From Ichthyosporea sp. XGB-2017a (taxonomy: Eukaryota > Opisthokonta > Ichthyosporea), in NCBI GenBank assembly GCA_002811675.1, contig PDIM01010317.1, positions 79,175 through 116,235 on the forward strand: a stretch of DNA of 37,061 nt. Reading direction: 5' to 3'. Below, in pieces: positions 1 through 10,355 of this stretch; the first letter of the stretch is position 1, and the number at the start of each line of letters is the position of its first letter. The notes below the pieces were generated by a model. It ran no database searches. It saw only the letters and a program-made list of their open reading frames with translations, and had not been told where the DNA came from. The position numbers were made by a program, and so were the translations under genes.

Positions 1-25
1 TCTAAAAGAAAAAAAAAAAAAAAAA

Positions 26-879
26 ATGGCTGAGAAGCTGATTATCGTGTCTGCACTACCCCCGCCCCCAGAGTATTACAAAAACTACTCGGATACAGAG
101 GTTCAGAGAGAATCCTGTCCCAAGCCACCGCGTCCTTTGAAAGGGACCTACAGCGTGTTTGGCACAGAAAACTCGGTAAGGGAATCTCTGAGACCATCAA
201 GTGTAAATCAAAATCCCAATAAGTGATTAATTTAATGTTGATTTCTTTTAAATGTGTTTAGTTTGCAAAGCCGTTGATCCTTTCCCTGGAGGAACAGAAC
301 TGTGAACGTGTATATATGACTGATACTTCGCGTGTAGAAGAACTGAAGAAGCTTAATCACGCGATACTTTTTAATTTTCTGGAGTTGTTGAAGATCCTGA
401 CGGAAAATCCGGCAGTATATGAGGAAAAAGTTAAAGACTTGGAGTTGTTGTTTGTAAATATGCATCATTTGATTAATGAGTTTAGGCCTCACCAAGTAAG
501 TGTCGTGATGTGTCTTGTAACTGCCCTGGTGGAAATTACATTTTGCTAATGTGTGTGTGTGTTTGTGCAGGCAATGGAAACGATTCGATCAGTGTTGGAG
601 TATCAACGGGATAAGAGGAAAGCGGCGGGGCAGGAGCTGCGTTTGTGGCTTGAACGGGCAAAGAAAAGTCTTGGAAAGTGTCAAAGTGAGGTATTTCCAA
701 AGGCGGATGAGGTGTATCGGAAGTATGCAGACTATTTCAATGTGGTGAAGGAAGTCGAGATGGAAAATGCGGAGCAGCTTATGGAAACAGAAGAATACGA
801 TCACATTGAACGAGCCATTGACAATGTGCAGCTGTGCGAGGCTGTGAGGGCGTTGAATGGGCAACTGACAAGTCTTTAG
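26..879 (+). CDS. MED7: Mediator complex subunit 7
   Basis: Subunit of the middle module of Mediator, which links transcription activators to RNA polymerase II in the nucleus. There are three exons, 26-175, 262-495 and 571-879, with both introns in phase 0 (GTAAGG and GTAAGT donors). They give 230 aa, against about 233 in human MED7. The N-terminus shows the family signature: ALPPPPEYYKNY (residues 10-21), then a PRPLKGTYSVFG block and an LSLEEQ motif just after the first splice. The rest is helical, with LKKLNHAILFNFLELL followed by a long coiled coil that pairs with MED21 in known structures. The start is the first ATG after an A-run at the window edge, so the promoter is not visible. A poly-A signal AATAAA lies at 1144-1149. 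Identification rests on the conserved N-terminal motifs plus matching length. Confidence 0.93.
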
Positions 880-1303
880 TGAAAAAGAAAAGAAAGAAAG
901 AAGAAAGATTCGGTTTAAAGGGACTAATGAACATCCACTTACAAAGGCACAAGACCGTTGACCGGTCTTCACTAATGTCTCTTCGTGATCCATCTGCTGT
1001 ACTAATCTTCCCCACCTCCCCTCCCCCCTCCTCTTAGCCAAAGACAGATAGAGATGATGAGATTAATTATGCACTTTTTATAACAGCTAATGCACCTTTT
1101 GTCACCCTCACCTTTGTAACCTCTCTCACATTTCCCTGTTCGGAATAAACAAAACAATGCACTGCATTTGTAGATTGTTGTTTTATTTAGTTAATAATAA
1201 TAATTAAGTCTTGTAGATATCTGTGCTTTTGCATTGGTTTGACGGGGAAGAGGGAAAGGGATTTTGTATGTTTTTCTCTTCTCTCTGTTGTAGGAAAAGA
1301 AGT
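880..1303. other. Convergent 3' region between MED7 and the secreted two-repeat gene
   Basis: No gene seen. This holds the MED7 3' UTR with AATAAA at 1144-1149 and the opposite-strand signal (TTTATT on the + strand, 1182-1187) for the minus-strand gene. The two transcripts probably end within about 50 bp of each other or overlap slightly. Confidence 0.6.
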
Positions 1304-2020
1304 CTACCCCGAAGAAGAGGCAGGAGAGGTGTTCCCATCAGACTCGGGGAGCTCAATGCACTCGATGCATTGGTGCAAATAGTCTGTGCAGTTTTGAGGG
1401 CCCGTTCCCAACTGCCCGTACAGCTCCACACTGGCCAGGCCGGGTTCAGGGACATTTTCAAACACCATGGTTGATGATTCTGGGGCAAATCCTTCCCAAT
1501 TGTCCGGGCGCATGACACATCCAACATCGTCTGTGAGGTTTTCAATCGTGTATGTGTCTCCCCTCTTTATACATGTTACAAGGGATTGCTGGGGGATTTC
1601 TGGTTCCTCCACGGAGGGATCAGGAATATCTCTGTTCTCGCATTCAACACAAATGGGAATGTAGCCAGTGCAGTTCCTTGGTCCTTCACCAACACCAAGG
1701 TACATTTCAATAGTCGCAACATCATTATTACCAGAATCAAATATGACACTGTTCCTAATGGGAGCTTGGCTCTCATAGGTGCTGGGAAGCATTACACATC
1801 CAACCGCATCCCACAGCCCAGTGACAGTCAGTATCCCATTCTCAATGAAACACACAGGTATGGGGGTTTTTTCTCCACCAATGGTTTGGATTTCCGATAC
1901 ATCTGTCACGAGATTATAGACATTGACGGCGGGGGCTCCAACGCAAACAGGCAACAACACATTCACCAAAACAGCACAGCAGAGCACAATTGCTCCGGCA
2001 GTAAATTTCCTTGTCATCAT
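1304..2020 (-). CDS. Secreted protein with two tandem five-cysteine repeats
   Basis: Unrecognised 238-aa predicted secreted glycoprotein, single exon. Residues 1-29 form a signal peptide (basic MTRK start, hydrophobic IVLCCAVLVNVLLPV, likely cleavage near VGA-PA). The mature part is two similar units of about 75 residues, roughly 55-130 and 145-222. Each has the pattern C, then (A/D)DVGCVM or DAVGCVM with P nearby, a hydrophobic strand, a G.GP.NCT sequon, and a closing CxxC (ICVEC, QCIEC). That makes five cysteines per unit, one probably linking units or left free. Several N-x-T/S sequons support secretion. The C-terminus is a short Ser/Pro/Gly tail. ATG is doubled (MM); I took the first. No domain name is claimed; it could be a cell-wall or extracellular-matrix protein. 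Confidence 0.75.
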   Translation of the reverse strand: MMTRKFTAGAIVLCCAVLVNVLLPVCVGAPAVNVYNLVTDVSEIQTIGGEKTPIPVCFIENGILTVTGLWDAVGCVMLPSTYESQAPIRNSVIFDSGNNDVATIEMYLGVGEGPRNCTGYIPICVECENRDIPDPSVEEPEIPQQSLVTCIKRGDTYTIENLTDDVGCVMRPDNWEGFAPESSTMVFENVPEPGLASVELYGQLGTGPQNCTDYLHQCIECIELPESDGNTSPASSSG

Positions 2021-3418
2021 ATTAGTTTACAGATAATCTTTCAAAGCAATCAACAGCACACACTCCAGATCTCAAACTTCACAGGCATGGAGAGGGCTGT
2101 TGCGCCAGTGTGAGTGGGTGGAGTTATGTATACAGTGAACGAAGGAGAGGAGCAGGTCGTTTCACTGCAGAGTTAAGGAGTTTAAGGATGAGGATAAGGA
2201 CCAGCGTTTTGAAATAAGCAGTTGAAGAGACATTCCTTCCATCCTATTTTGGTTCATCCCTCTGAGGAATGCAGTGGAAGAACCTTATTTTCCTTCAGTT
2301 GAGATGTGGATGTGTTCCATTTGGTTGTGCATTAGGGCTACAACACAAACAACTTGCATGCCCTTTGGGCAGAGAGAGTGCATAGCTAAACTACCTGTAG
2401 CCTTTAGGTGTTAACTGTTAGCAATGCAAACATCCAAAAACATGCAATAATACCTGCGGAATGTGTGTACTACTGGTGGAGTGGGAGTGTAGTTAGAAGC
2501 GCATGCGGATGGAAGGATATCAAGCTGTGCTTGTGCGGGTCTGATACTCTACCAATGCTCACTTCTCACACAACTATGCGAGGCATGATGGTGCTATGCA
2601 TTTGAGTACATGTGTTATAGGTGGAGGATGAAATGGCGTATAACAAATTAGGTATTCGGAATTCCAATGGTTTAGAAGCAGTTGTAGCACACAGTGGACA
2701 CAATATAAGAAGTATGGAATAGACAGGGAACCAAATACGACCAATGCTTACTTCCCTGGAAGCTTTGCCACTTACATTAATGGCGACCATTTTCCATGAA
2801 TTGACAGTGCACAATTAACAGTAGTAGACAGCAAGGAAAAGCGACATGAAGAGAGAGAACTGGAATATCCAGAGAAAGATGGGGTACATGGCCAAACAAA
2901 GAAAGATACTAAGGGGCAGATATGGAGAGTGAAACAGAGAGTGATGGAGAATGAAACAGAGAGTGATATGGACAGTGAAACAGAGAGTGATATGGAGAGT
3001 GAAACAGAGAGTGATATGGAGAGTGAAACAGAGAGTGATATGGAGAGTGAAACAGAGAGTGATGGAGAGTGAAACAGAGAGTGATATGGAGAGTGAAACA
3101 GAGAGTGATGGAGAGTGAAACAGAGAGTGATATGGAGAGGAATACAGAGAGAGAGATATACAGAGAGAGACAGAGGAGTGGGTCATGTGAGGAGAGATAC
3201 AAGGGTGGAGGTGGGTGGTTAAGCAGAGAGTGAGTCAAGCATGAAGCCTGATGACTGTGGTGATGAGGGTTATGGGAGGGGGTGGTGATTCACCATAATC
3301 AGTGACGTAGACAAAAGTGAACAAATTTATTTTATATCTCCGCACCCAAAAGGAGGACTATTTATTATTTGGCACAACCACTGCAGCAGGTTAAACTAAA
3401 ATCTAGCTAGTACAAGAC
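2021..3418. other. 1.4-kb divergent intergenic region
   Basis: Lies between the starts of two divergent genes. I see no credible coding frame apart from low-complexity frames over the minisatellite at 2921-3152. An AT-rich TTTATTTTATAT stretch near 3328-3340, about 80 bp before the ZNRF-like start, could serve as its core promoter. Confidence 0.5.
2921..3152. repeat. Minisatellite, 24/22-bp unit, about 9.5 copies
   Basis: Tandem array of TATGGAGAGTGAAACAGAGAGTGA-type units. Six units are 24 bp and three lack the leading TA and are 22 bp. A degenerate unit begins at 3131. Because 24 is divisible by three, several frames stay open across it on the minus strand and give Ser/Leu/His/Phe-rich repeats. 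I do not read these as genes. The unit itself is two related 10-12-bp GAGAGTGA halves. Confidence 0.9.
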
Positions 3419-4071
3419 ATGGGGAACAACCATTCAAATGCTTGTGTGCAGAGTAGAAGATCAAGGGGGGGAGGCAGGAGTCAGAGTCTGCATTTGGGGG
3501 AGCCGCTGGATGCAGATGGGGAGTTGCATCAAGTAGGCGAAGGGTCCTCTCATAAGGTGCGTAAATCAAAGACCGTCATAGGACATAAAAAGGGCGAGCG
3601 GTTCAGTATAGTAAAGTGTCCTGTTTGTGTGAGGCAGTTTGAAAGAAACGCCTTCGAAGAACATTTTGATAAATGTTTTGAATTGGGGCCAGTAGATGTG
3701 CGAAGATATGAACGTAAGTAATTCCTCAAACCACAAAGAATTCCTTCGGTTGTATAATGTCGTGACTAAACAAATGATATTTTCTGATTTGCATATGATA
3801 GGCTATGTGCTTGGAGAAGATCTCGAAAACAGTGAGGAATGTCAGATTTGCTTGGGGAATTTTTCAAAAGGTACCTATTTGTAAATATACAATTGTGTAT
3901 AGAATCTAATTTTGGCTTTCTTTTTAATATGCTCGTACTGATGCCTGTTTGCCCTTCCTTAATATAGGGGAATCTGTAGCTGTCTTGTCATGCTGGTGCA
4001 AATATCATGAGCATTGCATCTGTAAATGGCTTCGTAGAAGCACCACATGCCCCGCCCATCCTCCTCTTTAA
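3419..4071 (+). CDS. ZNRF1/2-like RING E3 ubiquitin ligase with N-myristoylation site
   Basis: Three exons, 3419-3713, 3802-3870 and 3968-4071 (both introns phase 1), encode 155 aa. It starts MGNNHS, a good N-myristoylation signal. A basic, Ser/Gly-rich segment follows, then a zinc-finger-like CPVC...H...C unit (C67, C70, H82, C86), then a C-terminal RING with C112, C115, C130, C132, H135, C138, C149 and terminal CPAHP. This order (myristate, zinc finger, RING at the extreme C-terminus) is that of the ZNRF1/ZNRF2 family, membrane-bound E3 ligases of endosomes, lysosomes and plasma membrane. It is shorter than the animal proteins (about 227-242 aa) because the linker is reduced. Each splice restores the RING frame exactly. 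AATAAA at 4331-4336 ends the transcript. Confidence 0.87.
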
Positions 4072-4563
4072 AGCATCGTGAAAGAAGGTAATCAACCTCA
4101 CCTTTCTCCTTCTGGACTGGCATATTTTTGTGCCACGTGTCCCAAACAAGCACATTCTTTCCCATTTGCTTATTGCTAAAACAAAATGAACTGCAGGTAT
4201 ATATTCTCATCATCGAGCTTCCCTTAGAGGGGCAACTGCTGGACTAGCTGTCTCTTCTCTTAAAAGCCAGGTGCCTTTACTTTACATCTCAAAACTCACT
4301 CAAAAAACAAAAAAAAAAACAATTGTAGCAAATAAATCCATTTGAATCATGAGCTATGGAATCTCTTCTGTTTCATTTGATATGAAAAAGAAAAAAAGAG
4401 CACAAAGCAGCTTTTTATTAAGACCCTTTCAAGTCAGAGTCAAACAAAAACTAAACTAAAACAAAGCTTTCTTCTTTTCTGTTTCTCTCTTTTCTTTCTT
4501 TTCTTTTCTTCTGATCTTGGTCCTTTAAGTGTATCAGACATCGACCAATAAAGTCACATCTTT
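4072..4563. terminator. Convergent poly-A region
   Basis: 3' UTRs of two converging genes. The plus-strand signal AATAAA is at 4331-4336. The minus-strand signal reads TTTATT on the + strand at 4414-4419. The rest is A/T- and pyrimidine-rich with no gene seen. Confidence 0.6.
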
Positions 4564-5805
4564 TCATTCATCTTCTTCTTTGTAAAAGTCCTCATCCTGG
4601 AGATAGCGCTGGTCCCCTTCTTCGTCCCCTGAGCCCTCCACACTTTCCTCGTTCTCCTCTGGCTCAGGGGCACTTGGGCGTGAATCTGGCACATTGTAGC
4701 CAAACATTTTCACCGGGGCACTTGTTTCACCCTCCCCCTCGCTTCCAATCGCAGTGATCGACATTAAATACGTAACCCCTTCTTCGAGATTGTCAATGCT
4801 AAAAGTTGTCCCCTTCCCTTCTGCCAGCAGTTCCCTTGCACTGTCCTCGTCTTCTTCCTCCTCCCACACAAGAATCTTATAATGGCGGATAGGCGCCCCT
4901 TTCGAAGGAGCCCTCCACGACACATCCACACAATTATCCCGCATCAAAGACACCTTCACATTTGTCACAGCACCAGTGCCCGCATGTCGATTACCCCTTG
5001 CAAAGCCTGATTTTGGCCTCTGCCCTGCTGATCGTTCTCTCCCAGACTTTGGCCTCCGATTGGGTGAGGGGCTAGCTGTGCGAGGTCGAGCATTTCTCCT
5101 GTTCTTGTTTCGGTGCCCATGGCTGGACGTAGAACTCACCTGAAAAGGACTAATCAAAAGCCTCTCTTTGACCGATGCAGGAAGATCATTCGAGGGACTA
5201 TATATGCGCTCATCAACCCCATAGTAGCTTCGTCCATGGAACTTAATCGGAGTGGTCCCATCAGTCGTGCTCCACAAGATTCTTTTCCCATCAAGCTCAT
5301 GAGCAGACCGTCTATGTGTTCCCACCACCCGCGGTGCTTTTCCCTTTGGCCAATTCCCCTTACTGTTCTTCCTATTGGACTCATCCAGGAAGATTGGTGT
5401 GCGTGCCTTTGACGGATGAGCAGACTTCGGTCGCCCCGGGGACTTTCCTGTTTGTTTTGCAGTTGGGCTGGGTGATCTAGATTGTCTTTCCTTTTTCTTT
5501 CTTGCCTTACTGGCTGCAATCGTCTCTGCAAAAAAGTGCCCATAAGGCGTTTTTAGCTTTACAAAGTTTCTTCTGAAAAAATAAAGACAAAAACAAATAC
5601 AAAAGAGGGCAAAATGTGAGTTTCATTGAAACATAAACAAAGACTGAAAGTCAAATCCATCAGCCATTCACAAACGACTATAACAAAAATAGAAACACGC
5701 ATACCTCCACTCCCTGTAGTTTTCCAGCTCAAGACCTTCAGGCACCCCAATTTGGGGAACAATCTTGTCTGTATTGTAGTTGATCCAATGCCTTCCCGTA
5801 CTCAT
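4564..5805 (-). CDS. Fibronectin type III protein with repeated RPKS motifs
   Basis: Two exons, 5805-5705 and 5572-4564 (132-nt intron, GTATGC donor, TTTTTTCAG acceptor), give 369 aa starting MSTGRHWINYN. No signal peptide is present, so this is an intracellular FN3 protein. Residues 1-55 look ordered (PEGLELENYREW, then NFVKLKTPYGHFFAE). Residues 56-230 are basic and disordered with four RP(K/R)(S/T)(A/G) motifs at about 81, 196, 207 and 219. One FN3 domain spans about 233-325 (VDVSWRAP, IRHYKILVW, GVTYLMSITAIGSEG). The tail 333-369 is strongly acidic. RPxS-type repeats occur in several microtubule and ciliary proteins, so an axonemal or cytoskeletal role is possible, but that is inference. 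A start at a GTG near 5328 is excluded because the frame runs upstream to a clean splice. Confidence 0.82.
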
Positions 5806-6363
5806 AGTCTACACGGGTTTTGGGCCAGACAAGGCAAAAAGAAAGTAGTCCCCTAACTGACTTGTTTTGTTTTCTTGTTGATGCTGCACACAGTGTACTT
5901 GAATATAAGTTTACAGCTAACAGATGGTATAATTAATTACTTAGCCAGATTCACTGTTGACAAACACATCTTCATGTCCCTTTTTTCCCTTGTCTAATCC
6001 TCTAATAAGCCTCCGCAGCCGTCCACTTTTACTCACCCGTTCTCTAATCTCTGCCTTTCCCTCCCTTTCCCCCTGGGTGTGGTTCCTCCCTGGTCCTGTC
6101 GTCAGCCCAACAGTCTCCAACATTACCAAACACTTCAAAGAGTGTTCAAAGAATAATGAGCAGTTTCGCCTATGCAATGGAAATGCAGCTTTTGGCTTTT
6201 ATTTACTTTTATTTCTATTTTTATATTCTATGTGATTTTTCACTGTGCCAGAATTTGTCACGTGGCGTGCCCTTTATGGAAGCTCTAACAATGAAAAATG
6301 AGACTTTTATTCTCGAAACCTTTATTTTGTTTTTTTTTTATGCATTTTTTTCTCACCCGCCGT
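5806..6363. other. Intergenic spacer
   Basis: Lies between two minus-strand genes. It contains the upstream region of the FN3 gene and the 3' UTR of the 662-aa gene, with a minus-strand poly-A signal seen as TTTATT at 6321-6326. Short open frames on both strands around 5950-6230 have no start context, splice logic or recognisable composition. Confidence 0.5.
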
Positions 6364-8443
6364 TTAAAAATGACCAAGGTACTTTGTATGGTTACCAGAG
6401 CGCGTTTTTCCAAGAACACTCGTCGTTTTGAACCCATACTCATCCTCGAAATGCTCGAGTTCTTCAGCAGGACGAGTATTTCGCTTGCGCTCCGCCTGCG
6501 CATTCAAAATGTCGCACATCTCCCCCTTGATACGCTCATAATACGGTTTCACCACCTGGTAAGATTGGGAGATATTTTCAGTGTATACGTTCCCAAAGTC
6601 ATACTTGACATCATGAGGCTGCCCAGTCACTTCATGTGTTTTCAAACGAGGATTCCCTGCCCCAATATACCCATACATATCTTTCATTTTCATACGACGG
6701 GACTCCTGCTTTTTCTTTAACACAACATCCTTTGAAGGATAGCGCATAAAGTCTTTGTCAGAGTCTTCTTGCTCTTTTTTCCATTTGATGCGAAGCATTT
6801 CTCGTTTCCTTTCATTCCTTTCTTGGACATCCTGTTTGGTAGTGGCCATAATGATCGCCTTTACCTCGGCTGGGCTCTTCCCTACCGCCCCCTTCACCGA
6901 GCCTTTTACATTTGCTTCATGTCGAATTGGTTGTACTACTAGTTCGTTAAATAATGCCAGTGAGAAGCTTTCAGAGAGCCCATTGCATTTCACTACCCCT
7001 ATCTTTTTGTACTTCTGAACATGGTGAAAAAAGTCCGCTTCAAACAGCCCGTATGTTATACCTATTTTTACCCGATCTTCGGTTTCATTTTCCTTAGTGT
7101 GACTATAGCAATACCAAAAGATCAAGCAGTGGATTGTTAATACTTGAAATAAAAAAAACATAAGTCAAAATCTTAAACATCAACTCAACTTACTTTAAAC
7201 TTGCCCATGCTACCATCTGCTCCCCCCCTGTTGTACATTTCCACAAGGATGTCACTGCCTTGAGTGCCCCGAAGCGGATCTTCCACGATTGCTCTACCTC
7301 TGCCCCGCCCTTAAATGAAAGAAACCCAATGACTCCATATTGGTGCACACCTCCATAACTGTGACCTTCCAAAGCGAGCTTCTTTATCCGCGAAGATTCG
7401 GTGTTTAGCACTATGAAAGTAAGCATATAAGTATACAGATAAATCAGTTCCCATGTACACGTCCTGGTCTTGGTCGTCATTACTCGCTGAAATTCAATCA
7501 GCACGTTAATATCCTCAGAGGCAGCTTGTGCCAAAACAAGCATCACTTCAAGATTTTCTAACCAAATAAATATACTGGTGGTGTGTCCGGGAGAGTCAGG
7601 ATCATACTCATCCCGGATAGATATAGCACCTTCACTGATTCTCTTCTGTCGTTGTTCTTCGTCACCATTGAAATAGTGAGGAATTAGTCTCAGGGATTCA
7701 GTAAATGCCGAGTGGCTAGGAATAGTGCTACTTTCTTGCTTGAACTTTCGCAAACACTCCACCATAAACCTTAATTTCATTAGCTCGTCGGGCTGGTCTT
7801 GAAACTGATCAAAAATATTATATATTGTTCGAAGGCTTCTGAGCAGGCGTTCACCGCTATCTCCAAGATCAACTTGTGCCATAACCTCTTTCAATTCATG
7901 AAGCCCAAGAATCTTCCACAGTAGTAACCACACAGCATGGATTTTCTTCCCACATTTTCCAAGTGTGTACTTCTCCTCAGATTCTTTGATAACACACTCA
8001 ATAAGATCACTGGTTAGATCATACATTCCCTTAATATCATCAGTGTGCAAAGGGGAAAGTTCCAAAACAACCCGCATCAGATCCATGGCTTTATCCCCAA
8101 GTACTCCGGAGCAGTCTTTCAGTTTGTAGAGACCAATGCACGTCTTGATGGGCTTGGGAGGTTTTCCAGATCCTTTGCAAAGACCCGCGCTGCACTCGAA
8201 TTGTTGCAACATTCGTTCTCCGATCTTCTGCACATTGGTATCTTCATAATGAGAGTTGTAGAAAGCAATAAACTCATTTGTTATCTCGGGGAGTTTCAGA
8301 CTCGGCGGTGTTTTAGGCCTCCGTGCATTCTTCTCATCATGTTCTTCCTTTTCAATTACAGCCAAAGCCTGCGAGTTGATTTTCTTATGGTCTTCGGTGA
8401 TCAACGCAAGGCGATACCGCTTCTCAAGATAATGTAATGGCAT
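6364..8443 (-). CDS. Unrecognised 662-aa helical protein
   Basis: Two exons, 8443-7194 and 7102-6364, joined by a 91-nt phase-2 intron (GTAAGT donor, TTGCTATAG acceptor). I do not recognise the family. Residues 1-400 are mostly amphipathic helices (for example AMDLMRVVLELSPLH, IHAVWLLLWKILGLHELKEV, ERLLRSLRTIYNIFDQF), suggesting an ARM/HEAT-like scaffold. The last 250 residues are basic and charged, with a KREMLRIKWKKEQEDSDKDF helix and a conserved-looking C-terminus EYGFKTTSVLGKT. No signal peptide. The start is the ATG of MPLHYLEKRYRLAL. The frame stays open upstream to a plausible acceptor (CATCGCAG near 8461), so a further 5' exon is possible. Bases 7411-7458 may be an additional 48-nt in-frame intron. 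A ciliary or cytoskeletal scaffold is only a guess. Confidence 0.7.
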
Positions 8444-9018
8444 GATTTCAATCTTCGACACCTGCGATGTCAAAAAAAACACAAAGCACAAATCTCCAAA
8501 TAAACCCCCACCCCGCCCAAAACACAAACTCAAAAACAACTCAATAAGCCTCCCCCCCCACAACAAACTAAAGTCCTTTCTCTCCTATGGATCCTCCAAT
8601 AAGTCTTCAAATCTGCTCTATGATAATAACAAAACCCGACAATTTACCAAAAACAAAGCACAGAAAGCCGTTCTAAATTTGGCAATGCCATAAAACAAAT
8701 AAATAAATAGTGCTACAATTCCCTCGAGGGAATTAAACCCCCATTATTATAAATGATGCTTCAGTTTTCAATGGCCAGCTGTTCAATTTTTAACTCTGCT
8801 ATTATTCATAAGAGACAGTCAGCAATTAATGGATGGTCTTCAGTTGTGCACTGTGCAATACATTGCTGCCTGTTTATTAAAGATTATGAAGCTTTGCTTC
8901 GATGGAACAGTCACTAGCTAAGCGGAGCCAATAATAAATAAATTAAATATGAATTAAAGCAACTTATTGAACAAAGGCGGGGTCATCCAGTACTTAACAA
9001 GCGGGCAAGATTGGCCCC
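8444..9018. other. Intergenic spacer
   Basis: Upstream region of the 662-aa gene and 3' UTR of the DnaJ gene. A minus-strand poly-A signal is seen as TTTATT at 8873-8878. A short ATG frame on the minus strand near 8690 (MALPNLERLSV) ending at a GTAAAT could be a 5' exon, but its phase does not fit the downstream frame. Nothing else is supported. Confidence 0.4.
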
Positions 9019-10224
9019 TTAGTTGTTGGCTGCGGAATTAGCTTCAGGTTTTGGTGAATCACTACCGCTCTTTCCCCCCTTGAAAAGCTTTGAAAAGGGA
9101 TCCTGAATATTCTTTTCAAAGAAGGACACTTCTCCCTTTGCAATAGCAATAGCCTTTTTCATTTCGGCAGCCTTGCTTTCGTATATTGAACCAATCATCA
9201 ACAAGTGTTCTCCACGCTGCTTTCGGTCAGACTTGCTCAAAGTAGGATCCAACATGACGTTCTGGCAAATAGTTCTCACACGCTCTTCCAAACTGAGCTT
9301 TCCAAGCTTCCAGATGGTACTCAAGCCTTGCTCTTCCAGCTCTCTGGTTTCTTCCTCCAAACTATTCTTTCTGTATGCATCGTCCGCTGAGTGGGTCTCA
9401 GATGATTGTCCTTCACCGCCCTCTTCATTATTTCTTTTCTTTTCCCTCTTTTCAATCTTCTTTGCTGCCTTCTGAACAGCAATCACGCTACTGATAAAAG
9501 AAATTGCAGAGGACACCTTGTGGCCCTTTTCTCTGACCTTGGAAAAGAATCCCTCAATACCAAAAAATCGTCCCATGTACTTATGCGCCTCCTGTGTGTA
9601 GATGTAGCCAACCAGGGCCAGTAATTCCACACCTCCGGGGGACTCTCCCAAATACTGTGTTTCACTGTTGATGATTTCCTGAACATCTGATTTGTCTGTC
9701 TGTTCGCACAACTTTATCTTTTGCAACAAAACAGCGCTAAGTCCCTGACAGAGGACTTCTTCTTCAAGCTCGTACTGTTTCATTCGTTCTTCGTTCATCT
9801 TTTCTTGCTCATGTTCCATTAGCTGCTTCATATCTCCCTCTTGTTTGCTCAAATCATCCATGTCAGTAAACATAACTTTGAATAAAGGAATTGAACATAT
9901 GTCACCAAAGATAGTATCAAAGTGGCCGGCTCCAAACAACATTCTGAACATTTCGCGAGGATCAACAGTGCCAGACTGCTCCATCTCGACAAAAGCTTCT
10001 TTGCCTCTCTCATCGTAAATCTTTCTCTTCTCGGGATCAGACAAGCACTTATAAGCGTCACTGACAAGCTTAAACTTTTCCTCAGCCTGGGGATCACTCT
10101 GGTTCTTATCAGGATGCCAAGTTCTTGCCGCCCTATAGTACCCCTTCTTGATCTCATTCTCTGTTGCAGTAGGGGCAATGCCCAAAATATCATAATACTC
10201 CGTGTCCTTTACCATATTGACCAT
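9019..10224 (-). CDS. DnaJ-X domain J-protein (Caj1/Djp1-like Hsp40)
   Basis: Single exon, 401 aa. An N-terminal J domain spans about residues 8-76 with the HPD triad at 37-39 (TWHPDKN), which stimulates Hsp70 ATPase. Next come EAFVEME and a GAGHFDTIFGDI segment, then the DnaJ-X domain (about 110-370: LCQGLSAVLLQKIKL, GVELLALVGYIYTQEAHKYMG, WKLGKLSLEERVRTICQNV). An acidic, Glu/Lys-rich insertion sits at about 250-295. There is no Gly/Phe region or zinc-finger domain, so this is a class C J-protein of the Caj1/Djp1 (yeast) and plant DnaJ-X type, acting in the cytosol or nucleus and in some cases in peroxisomal import. Starts are possible at 10224 or 10215; I use the first. A perfect GGGTTATAACCC palindrome lies about 135 bp upstream (10356-10367). 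Confidence 0.9.
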   Translation of the reverse strand: MVNMVKDTEYYDILGIAPTATENEIKKGYYRAARTWHPDKNQSDPQAEEKFKLVSDAYKCLSDPEKRKIYDERGKEAFVEMEQSGTVDPREMFRMLFGAGHFDTIFGDICSIPLFKVMFTDMDDLSKQEGDMKQLMEHEQEKMNEERMKQYELEEEVLCQGLSAVLLQKIKLCEQTDKSDVQEIINSETQYLGESPGGVELLALVGYIYTQEAHKYMGRFFGIEGFFSKVREKGHKVSSAISFISSVIAVQKAAKKIEKREKKRNNEEGGEGQSSETHSADDAYRKNSLEEETRELEEQGLSTIWKLGKLSLEERVRTICQNVMLDPTLSKSDRKQRGEHLLMIGSIYESKAAEMKKAIAIAKGEVSFFEKNIQDPFSKLFKGGKSGSDSPKPEANSAANN

Positions 10225-10355
10225 AGTAACACCAATCAACTCAAAGTCTAATCAAAATTCACTCACTCACAAATCAACAAAACTAAGAAAACAAAAAAAA
10301 ATTAAAGAGGCGGGATAATAAAAAATTTGTACCTGAATCTCCATAGTAAAAAAAA

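Noticed and set aside
2815-3238. Minus-strand open frames rich in Ser/Leu/His over the minisatellite
   Set aside because: They are the direct translation of the 24-bp tandem repeat in two frames; no start context, domain or splice support.
5154-5543. Minus-strand 129-codon frame next to the FN3 gene
   Set aside because: It is in a different frame from the FN3 protein, which continues through this region without a stop to a clean splice at 5572.
5941-6235. Two short opposite frames in the spacer upstream of the FN3 gene
   Set aside because: Low-complexity Ser/Pro or Arg/Gly composition and no splice or start context; treated as non-coding.
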